From: Actinomycetes bacterium
GTDB taxonomy: Bacteria > Actinomycetota > Actinomycetes > Mycobacteriales > Mycobacteriaceae
Length of the DNA stretch: 64,000 nt
Direction: 5' to 3'
Assembly (NCBI GenBank): GCA_023432405.1
Contig: JAEYUQ010000010.1
Span: 1-64,000, forward strand
How positions within the stretch are numbered: the stretch's first letter is position 1; each line of letters begins with the position of its first letter. Position numbers and translations under genes: made by a program. Shown here in pieces: positions 16,720 to 25,299 of the stretch. Below the pieces are notes generated by a model. That model was not told the DNA's origin. It made no database searches and saw only the letters and a list, made by a program, of their open reading frames with translations.

Positions 16720-19212
16720 TTACTCAATATAGGGCGCTGACTGTGCGGGGAGCCCCACGGGACCAGAGGGCAAATTGGACACAACCACTCGCTGAGCCTG
16801 CGGGGATAATGCCGCACCCACTTCTTGCCTGACAGACCCGGTGGAGGTCACAGTGGAGGGGGAATTCACTGACCTAATCACCCGAACGGAGCTGGTGGCC
16901 TGCGTTGTCGCACCCTTGGCTGGTTGCACTTGCTGGGTCACCACTGCCGGAGTGGTGGACTTCCCATCTTTCACCGTCGAGCCAGTTGTAGGGGCACTTC
17001 CCGCCGTAGTGGCAACCATACTGCCGGCTTCCAGCGTGTCCTTGTCCACAGAAACGGCGTCGTATAGGGTTTCCACAACAATCTGCTCGGCGCAATCATC
17101 GCTGAGCACAGGTATGGACAGCACGGTAGAACCGTCCACTGTGGGTTTGTCTGACTTCGGAGTGCGGAAAGTGATGGAGTTAGCAGCTCCGGTGGACTCA
17201 CCCGTAGTAGAGCAAATCAGCTCCCCCTTCAGGGCATAGTCTGAATCCGGTCGCAGCCCAGTGAAGGATACATTGTCCACCACTACAGCACCCTTGGTCA
17301 GCTTTCCGCCCACAATCCCAGCATCAGATTGAATTGTCACACCGTTATCCTTTGGCGGTGGATTGAGAGACACATTCTTAGAATCCGCCGTCACAGTGCT
17401 GTTCTGTGACTTCCCAACATTCTGTGCCGGAGAGCCGGGAGCAACATCGCCACCAGGCATTACCTTAGTTCCATTACTCAGCTTCTTTGCCAGGCTATCC
17501 TTCTCACTCTGAGTGCTAGAGCTTGCAGTATCCTGCTTGCCCGGCAACTCACTTGACGACGCCCCTCCAGCAGGATTAGCAGCCTTGGTTGCGCTGCTTG
17601 TCTCACTAGTGGCATCAGTGTCAAGGCTATTCAGGTTCATATCCCGTGAAGTCTCCTCCCAGGCGTCACGCGAGAAGGAGAGCGTCTGCTTCTCCACCTC
17701 AGCGGCTGGAGTGGAGGCATTGGGATAGGTAAGAATCTCTGTTGGAGACGTCGTATCGTCATCCGTCTCCTCAGACACCAGCTTATTTTGGACAACGGCT
17801 TTCAGCGTATCTTGTCCCTCTGCGAAAGGAACCTCGAAGTCCTCGTCAGCAAGATTGCTCAGTGGTACATCTACAGCAACTTTTCCGGAGTCATCAGCGG
17901 TAATAGAGTCGGTGGAAAACATCATAGGCTGTTTACCTGACTCGTCGGTGATGTAGTCACCATCCACATCATCAACCCGCATGACGGTCTGAAGGCTGTA
18001 GTCCTCACCGGGCTCCAGACCATTCACTTCCAAGTGCTGAACTGCCGTGGAAGCATTTTCCGGGGTCAGTTCATGAGTGATGTTGCCGTTTTCATCCTTG
18101 GCATATACCTCCGCTGAGGTGACGTCGTTCTTGACGGAATCACCAGCTGAGGTATCAGACTCAGAGCCTTCATTTCCAGTGGCCTCATCTTTGGGATTCT
18201 CATTTCCAGAGCCCTTATTCGCATCCTCAGCAGAGACGTCAGACCCGCCCGGTTCATCCGAGGGATTCTCATCGTCGCTCGTGTTAGGTGTTGTGCTCGA
18301 GGTCGGAGAAACTGGAGCAACAGGTTCCTTTTCAGTGGATTCTGTGTCGGCCTTTGAGATTTCCTTCTCAGAGGTCGTCGAGGAAGACGAGGTTGACGGC
18401 GTAGAGGAAGAGGTGGTTGATGAAGGAGTTGTTTCCTCAGCTACTGAAGAGGTTGTCTCCTCAGCAGGTGCAGAGGTTGTCTCCTCTGTTGAGGAAGGAG
18501 TTGTTTCCTCAGGTAGAGCAAGTTCATGCACAGCATTGAGAGTCATGCCTTCAATAACGTCTTTGGAATCATTTCGCTCAGGAGTCACCGCAACCACCGG
18601 AGACATTTGAAGCTCTCGGCGCGTCTGATTGATCGGTTTACTCGGATCATGCGTCTGAAATTCCCGCAGACGAGTGACCACTACAAATTTTCCGTGGTTA
18701 ACCAGCAAGTTAAGAGTCTCATCAAAACTGGTAAACATCTTCAGAGAATCACCAATTTTGACTTCTTTAGACTCGTTAGTGCTCTTTGCTGTGAAATCTA
18801 ATGGCTGTTCAATGATGAGCTGAAATGGATAGCTAGGCACGGCGTTACTGCTCTGCCATGAGCGAGGAGGGGTGAAGTGCATGGGATTGTCTTCTTCATC
18901 CCAGACGTGAGAATCCTCCGGATCATGCGCGTCGTAGGTAACGGCCTCTAAGGAATAACGCTTTCCCGGTTCAAGCCCTTTCAGCTGAACCTTCACCACT
19001 GCGTCTTTGAGGTTCTCCTTGGAAACCTCACGATTATCTTTAATTTTTGGACGTCCAGGTACCGGAGCCACGGCTTCCGCCGTCATCGTGGGGAAACTGT
19101 CCTCAGCTAGGGCTTGAGGTGCGCCCACATTCATAGCACCGCAAGCCACCGCAAGGGCGGAAAGTAGCGCAATGGATACCCTCACTCCTCGGGAAAGCGC
19201 AGCTCCTAGCAT
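16720..19212 (-). CDS. Secreted VaFE-like repeat protein without a visible wall anchor
   Basis: 830 residues. A Sec signal peptide (about residues 1-36, ending AQALA-ED) is followed by three Ig-like units. Each contains the phrase GLxPGxxYSL (GLEPGKRYSLEAV, GLEPGEDYSLQTV, GLRPDSDYALKGE) found in VaFE/ester-bond surface domains of Gram-positive pili and adhesins. Between units 1 and 2 is a long Ser/Thr/Glu linker with repeats of EETTPSST, and another disordered linker precedes unit 3. The C-terminus ends GPVGLPAQSAPYIE with no LPxTG, no hydrophobic segment and no basic tail, so sortase anchoring is not predicted. It is monocistronic, with an AT-rich upstream region. The role (adhesion or surface display) is inferred. 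Confidence 0.7.
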   Translation of the reverse strand: MLGAALSRGVRVSIALLSALAVACGAMNVGAPQALAEDSFPTMTAEAVAPVPGRPKIKDNREVSKENLKDAVVKVQLKGLEPGKRYSLEAVTYDAHDPEDSHVWDEEDNPMHFTPPRSWQSSNAVPSYPFQLIIEQPLDFTAKSTNESKEVKIGDSLKMFTSFDETLNLLVNHGKFVVVTRLREFQTHDPSKPINQTRRELQMSPVVAVTPERNDSKDVIEGMTLNAVHELALPEETTPSSTEETTSAPAEETTSSVAEETTPSSTTSSSTPSTSSSSTTSEKEISKADTESTEKEPVAPVSPTSSTTPNTSDDENPSDEPGGSDVSAEDANKGSGNENPKDEATGNEGSESDTSAGDSVKNDVTSAEVYAKDENGNITHELTPENASTAVQHLEVNGLEPGEDYSLQTVMRVDDVDGDYITDESGKQPMMFSTDSITADDSGKVAVDVPLSNLADEDFEVPFAEGQDTLKAVVQNKLVSEETDDDTTSPTEILTYPNASTPAAEVEKQTLSFSRDAWEETSRDMNLNSLDTDATSETSSATKAANPAGGASSSELPGKQDTASSSTQSEKDSLAKKLSNGTKVMPGGDVAPGSPAQNVGKSQNSTVTADSKNVSLNPPPKDNGVTIQSDAGIVGGKLTKGAVVVDNVSFTGLRPDSDYALKGELICSTTGESTGAANSITFRTPKSDKPTVDGSTVLSIPVLSDDCAEQIVVETLYDAVSVDKDTLEAGSMVATTAGSAPTTGSTVKDGKSTTPAVVTQQVQPAKGATTQATSSVRVIRSVNSPSTVTSTGSVRQEVGAALSPQAQRVVVSNLPSGPVGLPAQSAPYIE

Positions 19213-19623
19213 CGTTCCAGTCCTTTACCTCTACAGGACGCCTTCCAGTCACAGCACGAAGAAGACACTCTGATCCAGATTTACTCAGCTTAAGTGCTCA
19301 TTTTAAACTTTTTTAACAATTTTTCAAGGCGTTTACAAGGAAACCCCTGTTAGACTCCCCGCCACACTATTCTTTCACAGCTAACTCACAGATAAGGGTG
19401 TCCTCTTCGGAGCTCAAGCAACAGCTGATACCAATGATGCTCACCATCCCCGTCGTCGCTGTGGTGAACGCGGCAACGAAGGTTGCTGTGGAGGAATTCT
19501 TGGCCCAGGAGAGTCTCGCCCCACTAGAAACCCGAGAGAACACGACCTGACCCATACCAGCTAAGCGCGCGCCCATGCCAGCACCACAGTGGCATGGGCT
19601 CTATACGTGCTGATGACAGTGAG
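19213..19623. other. Intergenic stretch with promoter-like AT-rich part and one doubtful small ORF
   Basis: The part nearest the VaFE-like gene (19295-19335) is strongly AT-rich and likely contains its promoter. A minus-strand frame at 19367-19576 (69 codons, with ATFVAAFTTATTGMVSIIGI) is open, but has no good ribosome site, no recognised family and no partner, so I do not call it a gene. Confidence 0.4.
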
Positions 19624-20484
19624 TCAGTCCTCGTCATGGCTGGCCTGGAGAAGAAGATGAATATCAGACTCCGTATAGGCCTTGCGAATCTGCTCATCAT
19701 TGCCCCCCATGAAGGTGTTACCCAAGGCTAATCCCCCACTTTGAGTCCGAGGAACCACCGCAAAGCTTCGGGGCCTCGAAAACACCTGACGAATAGGATG
19801 CCCGCTACGGAGGGCACAAAGATGGAGCCACACGTCGTCGGCACGGGGAGAAACCTGTTGGAAAACCTCCCCCTGCTTGACCACATAAGAAATAAAACTG
19901 GGCGGATAAGCAACCCCGGACACACCCGTAGCAAAATGCAAAACGCTAGCACGGCAGGTGTCCACCGGGGTCCAGCGCAGGTAGGGAGCAATACGGCCAC
20001 CGTGTAGCTCGATTCTGTGCGCACGATAGGCGATAACGCAATCGTTGCGCAGGCTGGCGATAAACCTCAGCCGCTCAATAAACCACTCTGGGTAGATGAC
20101 GTCATCGTCGGCGGTGACCACCCAGCCCGAGGCCTGACGAAACTGATTCCAGTACTTCGTGTGCGGACCATACTGCCCGTCCGAACAGCGCACCTGGAGG
20201 CCGCGCGCCACAAGGCGCTGCACCGAACGCGGCCACGTGGAATGAAAGTCCTCCTCATCCAGCCACAACACAATGGGGACATTGCTGCGGGTAAGGGATT
20301 CGATAGCATAAAACACACGCTGCACACGTTTGCCGTGGGTGGTCAAGGAAATGAGAAAATCCGAGGTGGCGTCCCCCACGGGGATATGCTGGGTGCAGAA
20401 GTGGTTACGCCACACCAAGGGCACCATGCGCATCAGCGTGAAAAGATAGCCGAAGGCCTGGTTTAGTGCATAAGCCACCCACAT
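19624..20484 (-). CDS. Putative glycosyltransferase (GT-A-like)
   Basis: 286 residues. The segment SDFLISLTTHGKRVQRVFY opens the core. VVTADDDVIYPEWFIERL near residue 133 supplies an acidic DxD-type motif for metal-nucleotide-sugar binding, and ADDVWLHLCALRSG resembles the acceptor-side motif of such transferases. Substrate is unknown; closeness to rml genes is compatible with a polysaccharide role. The open frame continues 70 codons upstream, but that part overlaps the divergent menA start and is compositionally unlike the rest, so ATG 20484 (MWVAYALNQAFGYLF) is preferred. The divergent gap to menA is then 50 bp. Confidence 0.75.
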   Translation of the reverse strand: MWVAYALNQAFGYLFTLMRMVPLVWRNHFCTQHIPVGDATSDFLISLTTHGKRVQRVFYAIESLTRSNVPIVLWLDEEDFHSTWPRSVQRLVARGLQVRCSDGQYGPHTKYWNQFRQASGWVVTADDDVIYPEWFIERLRFIASLRNDCVIAYRAHRIELHGGRIAPYLRWTPVDTCRASVLHFATGVSGVAYPPSFISYVVKQGEVFQQVSPRADDVWLHLCALRSGHPIRQVFSRPRSFAVVPRTQSGGLALGNTFMGGNDEQIRKAYTESDIHLLLQASHDED

Positions 20485-20534
20485 AGGCAATAGCCTACTG
20501 GGAATTTCCCCACCCGGTACGCCACAATGGACAC

Positions 20535-21437
20535 ATGACTCAACGCCCAACACAGACACACAGCGCACAGTTCTCAGACTGGATGGAGGGGGCACGCCCA
20601 CACACCTGGCCCAACTCCTTTGCGCCGGTAATAGCCGGAAGCGCAGTGGCCGCCTACTACTCGGGCTTTGTGTGGTGGAAAGCTCTCCTAGCACTCCTGG
20701 TGGCGTGGGCGCTCATCATCGGTGTGAACTTTGCTAATGACTACTCCGATGGTATCCGCGGTACCGATGAACACCGTTCCGGCCCTCTCCGCCTGACAGG
20801 TTCCGGCTTAGTTCCTCCCAATACGGTTAAGAAAGCCGCATTCATCTGCTTCGGCGTAGCCGCAGTGGCAGGTGTGGCTCTGAGCCTGAGCAGTGCGTGG
20901 TGGCTCATCCTGGTGGGGATTTTCTGCATCCTCGGTGCCTGGTTCTACACCGGCGGATCTCACCCCTACGGCTACCAAGGCCTCGGGGAAGCAGCAGTGT
21001 TTGTGTTCTTTGGGCTGGTAGCAGTACTGGGCACAGAGTTTGTGCAGCGAGGCGAGGTCAGCTGGCTTGGCTTAGCGACGTCGCTAAGTATCGGTTCCAT
21101 TTCTGCCTCGGTGAATCTGGCGAACAACCTTCGCGACATCCCCACCGACGCGGCCAGTGGGAAAATCACCCTCGCGGTACGGCTGGGCGATACAGGTAGC
21201 AGGCGACTCTACATGGCGTTGGTGTGCGTGCCCTTCCTAGTGGGGATTTTTGTGGGGGCTGCGGTAACCCCCTGGGCGTTCCTCACCCTTGCGGCAACAC
21301 CACTAGCGCTACGTGCTGTCCAGCCGGTGTTGAAGGGAGCCTCAGGAAAAGCACTCATCCCGGTACTGGGGAAAACAGGAAAAGCAATGCTGGCGTGGGC
21401 AGTTCTGCTGACAGTGGCACTGGTGCTTGCGGCTTAG
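20535..21437 (+). CDS. menA: 1,4-dihydroxy-2-naphthoate polyprenyltransferase
   Basis: 300 residues, UbiA superfamily, about nine TM segments. Attaches the polyprenyl chain to DHNA in menaquinone synthesis at the membrane. Two Asp-rich Mg/diphosphate motifs are visible: NDYSDGIRGTD (residues 68-78) and NNLRDIPTDAASGK (about 195-208), the second being typical of MenA. It supplies the quinone used by the respiratory chain whose c-type cytochromes are matured by genes further along. An 18-bp perfect palindrome lies inside the coding region at 21071-21088. Confidence 0.95.
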   Translation: MTQRPTQTHSAQFSDWMEGARPHTWPNSFAPVIAGSAVAAYYSGFVWWKALLALLVAWALIIGVNFANDYSDGIRGTDEHRSGPLRLTGSGLVPPNTVKKAAFICFGVAAVAGVALSLSSAWWLILVGIFCILGAWFYTGGSHPYGYQGLGEAAVFVFFGLVAVLGTEFVQRGEVSWLGLATSLSIGSISASVNLANNLRDIPTDAASGKITLAVRLGDTGSRRLYMALVCVPFLVGIFVGAAVTPWAFLTLAATPLALRAVQPVLKGASGKALIPVLGKTGKAMLAWAVLLTVALVLAA

Positions 21438-21510
21438 CGTCGTGAAGTTGAGCCTGGTGAGAAGTTAGCGCACCCGGGTAACGGCTAGCGGAACAGACGC
21501 GAAACTCCTG

Positions 21511-21999
21511 CTAACGGCGCGCCAACTCGTTTTTAATCCATTCCTTGTGCTCTTTGCGCTGCTGAGCTAACTGGGCCACACCCGCTGTAGCTTCTTCGCG
21601 CAAGTTGGTGAAAATCAACATAGACAGCGGGAACGCAATAATGAGCGCTAGAAGTGCGGACATCACCAAAGGCACAGGTGCTTTCACCAGCATCGCAATT
21701 ACTTGAATAATCACAGTAAGCACCACGAACAAAACCAGACGCAAGGCACCATATTTCAGCAACGCTCGGCGCGTCTTCTTCTTAAGCTCGGGGTCTTCCG
21801 TAGGCACGGCGTCAGAGCTAGCACGAGAGGTCTCAACTGGGACGTCGACAGGGGTGTCAGCTACAGGGGCAGCGTCAACCTCAGGCACGGCGTCGCCAAG
21901 GGAGGTGGGTGTGGAAGCCTCAGGCTGGGTGCTGGGCTGCTTCTCCCCTGTGGTGTCAAACTCAGTATTATCTTGCGAATCACTCACGTGAGCCACCAT
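21511..21999 (-). CDS. DUF4229 two-TM membrane protein
   Basis: 162 residues. The N-terminal 75 residues are acidic and Pro/Thr-rich; then come two hydrophobic segments (LRLVLFVVLTVIIQVIAMLV and VMSALLALIIAFPLSMLIF) and a basic, Gln/Glu-rich cytoplasmic end. This arrangement fits DUF4229. No function is known. The frame continues upstream but that part is the shadow of the divergent small gene; ATG 21999 has AAGG at about -8, and GTG 21987 is an alternative. The start is 25 bp from the divergent 22025 gene. Confidence 0.75.
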   Translation of the reverse strand: MVAHVSDSQDNTEFDTTGEKQPSTQPEASTPTSLGDAVPEVDAAPVADTPVDVPVETSRASSDAVPTEDPELKKKTRRALLKYGALRLVLFVVLTVIIQVIAMLVKAPVPLVMSALLALIIAFPLSMLIFTNLREEATAGVAQLAQQRKEHKEWIKNELARR

Positions 22000-22024
22000 A
22001 CTATGCCTTACTATCCTTGCAGTT

Positions 22025-22300
22025 ATGGGAAGAATCATACTTTTTGCGCTAGTGGTGGTGGCCGTAGTTCTGGTGTGGAAGGCTTTTGGACCGCAGAGCT
22101 GGAAACGCCCCGCCGAACCTCGGATCAAAGGTCCAGACGATGATCCCGACTTCCTGTGGGAACTGGATAAGAAACGTTTTAAAGAGCAACAGCGAAAACG
22201 CCACGAGGAAGGTAGCAATAATCCCGAAGGCACCTCGCGTCAGGATGACAACACCGGCCGGAACAGCCACCCTGAGAAACCCGAAGATTCCGAAGAGTAA
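22025..22300 (+). CDS. Small single-TM protein, conserved hypothetical
   Basis: 91 residues. One N-terminal membrane segment (IILFALVVVAVVLVWKAF) is followed by a charged cytoplasmic part with GPDDDPDFLWELDKKRFKEQ and a polar, Glu-rich tail. I recall similar short proteins near menA in actinobacteria, but no function. Its stop directly abuts the convergent rmlA end (22300/22301). Confidence 0.7.
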   Translation: MGRIILFALVVVAVVLVWKAFGPQSWKRPAEPRIKGPDDDPDFLWELDKKRFKEQQRKRHEEGSNNPEGTSRQDDNTGRNSHPEKPEDSEE

Positions 22301-23191
22301 TTACGACACCGGGGGCACTGCGCTACGCTCCCGCTGCCAGGTTTGGCGCAGGTATTGCCCATAGCCGGAGCTCTGCAACTCTTCGGCGCGAGCCAGAAGC
22401 TGCTCGTCGGTGATATATCCCATGCGCCACGCCACCTCCTCGGGGGCACCAATTTTCAGTCCCTGGCGCTCCTCAATAGTGCGCACAAAATCCCCAGCGG
22501 CCATGAGCAAATCCACAGTTCCGGTGTCCAGCCATGCCGTACCCCGTGGCAAAATCTCCACCCGAAGCGCACCTCGGCGTAAGTACTCTCGGTTGATATC
22601 CGTAATCTCTAGCTCACCACGGGCGCTGGGCGCTAGCCCCCGCGCAATCTCCACCACATCGTTGCTGTAGAAGTACAAACCCGGCACAGCGTAATGGGAC
22701 TGTGATTGCTTCGGCTTTTCTTCCAGAGCGACGGCGTTGCCCTCCCTGTCAAAACTCACCACACCGTAGGACTCTGGCTGGGACACCCAGTAGGCAAAAA
22801 TGGCACCGCCCTCCACAGTTGAGAAACGACGAAGCTGGGTGCCCAAACCTGCACCGTAGAAAATGTTGTCTCCCAAGATGAGCGCCACGGAGTCTTGGCC
22901 AATGTGATCCGCACCTAGAATAAACGCCTCTGCCAAGCCGCGCGGCTCATCCTGAACACAGTAAGAGAGCTGAATTCCAAACTGGGAGCCATCTCCTAAA
23001 AGACGCTGGAACTGTGTCACATCCTGCGGCGTGGTGATAAGCAGGATATCCCGGATACCAGCAAGCATCAGGGTGCTCAGCGGGTAGTAGATCATCGGCT
23101 TGTCATAGACCGGCACCAGCTGCTTGCTCACCCCAAAGGTGATGGGAAACAATCTGGAGCCAGTGCCACCGGCGAGAATAATGCCTTTCAT
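22301..23191 (-). CDS. rmlA: Glucose-1-phosphate thymidylyltransferase
   Basis: 296 residues. Joins dTTP and glucose-1-phosphate to dTDP-glucose, the first step of dTDP-rhamnose synthesis needed for the rhamnose linker between peptidoglycan and arabinogalactan. The nucleotide-binding start GIILAGGTGSRLFPIT, VYDKPMIYYPLSTLM and EKPKQSQSHYAVPGLYFY are all typical. Start overlaps the end of rmlC by 4 bp. It is the third gene of rmlB-rmlC-rmlA. Confidence 0.96.
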   Translation of the reverse strand: MKGIILAGGTGSRLFPITFGVSKQLVPVYDKPMIYYPLSTLMLAGIRDILLITTPQDVTQFQRLLGDGSQFGIQLSYCVQDEPRGLAEAFILGADHIGQDSVALILGDNIFYGAGLGTQLRRFSTVEGGAIFAYWVSQPESYGVVSFDREGNAVALEEKPKQSQSHYAVPGLYFYSNDVVEIARGLAPSARGELEITDINREYLRRGALRVEILPRGTAWLDTGTVDLLMAAGDFVRTIEERQGLKIGAPEEVAWRMGYITDEQLLARAEELQSSGYGQYLRQTWQRERSAVPPVS

Positions 23192-23790
23192 TCTGCCGTG
23201 TCCTGGAAAGCTTCAACCCAGGCATTCTTGAGGGTCTGCTCCCACGCCTGGCACGTCTCATACTCCGGCAGCTTTACCTCCGCCATGCGGGGAGCTTTTC
23301 GGTCTTTGTTGGAAAGAATAGGGTCTAAGTCCCAATCAATTCCCAGATCCTCCACAGACACGGCGTGCTCAGCCTCAGGGTTGTACTCTGCGGTGGTCAA
23401 ATACACCACTGTGGATTCCTCCAGAGCTTGAAAGGCGTGACCATACCCCACGGGAATATAAATGCCCGCGCGGTTATTAGCAGATAGCTGCACGGATTCC
23501 TTCTGGCCAAAGGTGGGAGATCCCACCCGCAAGTCAATAACCACGTCACGTATTTTCCCCACCGGGCAGATAACAAACTTCGCCTGCCCAGGAGGGACGT
23601 CGGCAAAGTGAACACCCCTCACCACTCGTGCATGGCTGAAAGATATGTTCGCCTGCTGAAGATCGAAGGGGTAGCCGAGAGCTTCCTCGAAGTCACTGGC
23701 TTTGAACCACTCGTTAAAGGTTCCACGGTTGTCCGGGAATACCCGAGGTTCCATGAGGAAAACACCGGGAAGGGACTTCAGTTCGCGCAT
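23188..23790 (-). CDS. rmlC: dTDP-4-dehydrorhamnose 3,5-epimerase
   Basis: About 200 residues, cupin fold. Inverts C3 and C5 of dTDP-4-keto-6-deoxyglucose. The catalytic histidine lies in VVRGVHFADVPPGQAK; GYGHAFQALEE carries another conserved histidine, and DNRGTFNEWFK opens the fold. In many corynebacteria RmlC is fused to the RmlD reductase; here it is a stand-alone protein ending QDTAE, and no rmlD lies in this window. ATG 23790 directly follows a GTG at 23793; GAAGGG precedes both. Confidence 0.93.
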   Translation of the reverse strand: MRELKSLPGVFLMEPRVFPDNRGTFNEWFKASDFEEALGYPFDLQQANISFSHARVVRGVHFADVPPGQAKFVICPVGKIRDVVIDLRVGSPTFGQKESVQLSANNRAGIYIPVGYGHAFQALEESTVVYLTTAEYNPEAEHAVSVEDLGIDWDLDPILSNKDRKAPRMAEVKLPEYETCQAWEQTLKNAWVEAFQDTAE

Positions 23791-23826
23791 CACCCTTCAC
23801 ACTTTAGCGGCCCCGGGTGGGGAAAA

Positions 23827-24819
23827 TTATGAAAGTGGGCGTTCATGGAGGGCGTAGCGAGCCTCTGCGGCACTGTGAGTGTGCTCCCACCACTGCGGGT
23901 GGGAACGGTACCATTCCACAGTCTGCTCGAGGCCTTCATAAAGGTCCGTGTGACGCGGCCTCCACCCCAAAGCCTCCGTGGAGCTGGGGTCAATGGCGTA
24001 GCGACGGTCATGCCCCGGCCGGTCTGTAACATGAATAACATTCTCGGGAGGATTGTTAAAAATCTGGTTAAGCGTGGCCACAATCTGCTGGTTGTTGCGT
24101 TCTCCGTGGGCGCCAATCAGGTACGTCTCCCCCAGGGTTCCGTGCTGAAGAATGGCCCACACGGCGTCGTTATGGTCATCCACATGAATCCAATCCCGAA
24201 CGTTGTCCCCACTGCCATAGATGCGTGGCGGCTCCTGGCATATCAAATTGATAATCTGCCGAGGAATAAATTTCTCCGGGTGCTGACGCGGACCGTAATT
24301 ATTGGAGCAGTTAGAGATGGTGGCCGCCACCCCATGAGACCGGACAAAGGCCCGCACGAAGTGATCCGCCGCAGCTTTCGACGCACTATAGGGACTGGAG
24401 GGACGGTACGGGGTTTGCGGAGTAAAACGCGCAGGATCATCGAGAGCTAAATCCCCGTACACCTCGTCCGTGGAAATCTGATGAAACCGCACATCATGCC
24501 GGGCGGCGGCCTCCAGCAGGGTGGCTGTGCCCTCAACATTGCTGCGCACAAACCGCAGAGGATCTCGCAGAGAATTATCGTTGTGGCTCTCGGCAGCAAA
24601 ATTCACCACTACATCTGTGTGTCGCAGGAGAGAATCCACCAGCTGAGCATCACAAATGTCTCCCTCAACAAGCCGAACCTCCTGGGGCACATTGGCAGGG
24701 TGAGCAGCGTAGGTCATGGCATCGAGGACAACAATCTCCACCTCTGGATGGGTGAGAAGAGATCGACGCACAAAATTAGAACCAATAAATCCGGCACCGC
24801 CGGTAACCAGCATCCGCAT
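23827..24819 (-). CDS. rmlB: dTDP-glucose 4,6-dehydratase
   Basis: 330 residues, extended short-chain dehydrogenase. The NAD site VTGGAGFIGSNFVRRS is at residues 5-20. The catalytic T-D-E segment is ISTDEVYGDL, and the Tyr-x3-Lys pair is in YSASKAAADHFV. Makes dTDP-4-keto-6-deoxyglucose, the substrate for RmlC. First gene of the rml run; 36 bp separates it from rmlC. A GGTGGGGAA motif copy (23816-23824) occupies that gap. Confidence 0.96.
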   Translation of the reverse strand: MRMLVTGGAGFIGSNFVRRSLLTHPEVEIVVLDAMTYAAHPANVPQEVRLVEGDICDAQLVDSLLRHTDVVVNFAAESHNDNSLRDPLRFVRSNVEGTATLLEAAARHDVRFHQISTDEVYGDLALDDPARFTPQTPYRPSSPYSASKAAADHFVRAFVRSHGVAATISNCSNNYGPRQHPEKFIPRQIINLICQEPPRIYGSGDNVRDWIHVDDHNDAVWAILQHGTLGETYLIGAHGERNNQQIVATLNQIFNNPPENVIHVTDRPGHDRRYAIDPSSTEALGWRPRHTDLYEGLEQTVEWYRSHPQWWEHTHSAAEARYALHERPLS

Positions 24820-24847
24820 GAGGTGTCTGCTTTCTGCTCAGAGTGTT

Positions 24848-25093
24848 CTACTTCTCCACAAGCTGAAGTTTGAGGCCCAACTCATCTGCCACAGCCGCCA
24901 CCTTCTCCCAACGCACCCCAGCCCCACCGTGCTCAATGGTGTGCAGGGTGGACCGGGAAATGTCCGCTGCGTCAGCAACCTCTTGTTGAAGACGTCCTAA
25001 CTGGCGACGTCGTTCAGCAATCAGCTCTCCCAAAGCCAACAGCTCCGGAACATTTCCGGCTGGTTTCCCTACTTTTTTCCGAGGTGCAGCCAT
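24848..25093 (-). CDS. XRE-family helix-turn-helix regulator
   Basis: 81 residues. A single DNA-binding domain: LGELIAERRRQLGRLQQEVA forms the first helices, VADAADISRSTLHTIEHGG the HTH, and WEKVAAVADELGLKLQLV the last helices. The N-terminus is short and basic. It could be a lone antitoxin-like repressor, but no toxin gene adjoins it. It precedes rmlB by 28 bp on the same strand and may regulate or be cotranscribed with it. ATG 25093 is chosen over a GTG at 25099. Confidence 0.85.
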   Translation of the reverse strand: MAAPRKKVGKPAGNVPELLALGELIAERRRQLGRLQQEVADAADISRSTLHTIEHGGAGVRWEKVAAVADELGLKLQLVEK

Positions 25094-25151
25094 GACCACG
25101 AGAATATACAGATTCCACAGCCCTCGCCCCGGTTTTTAACATTTCTAGTGC

Positions 25152-25295
25152 GGGATACACACGGCGCGGAGATGTGGAGCGCGCGGGGATACACACCGCG
25201 CGGGGCTAAACTCCAACTCCCATGGCGCCACGAGGAAGCCGGTGGCGATTTTCGGTGACAGTCCAATAATCCAACTCCCCTGGCGCTACGGGACA
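25152..25295. repeat. Short direct repeats in the spacer before the resC stop
   Basis: GGGATACACACGGCGCGG (25152-25169) recurs with one change from 25186. A second pair, AACTCCCATGGCGCCACG near 25211 and AACTCCCCTGGCGCTACG near 25271, lies further on; the CCTATGGCGCCAC element after the DUF3054 gene (near 16525) is similar. No coding frame or promoter is visible in the 200 bp. Confidence 0.55.
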
Positions 25296-25299
25296 GCTG

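Noticed and set aside
19367..19576. 69-codon minus-strand frame
   Set aside because: No recognisable family, no ribosome site and no partner gene.
20485..20694. N-terminal 70 codons of the open frame for the glycosyltransferase at 19624
   Set aside because: They overlap the divergent menA start and look compositionally different, so the internal ATG was used.
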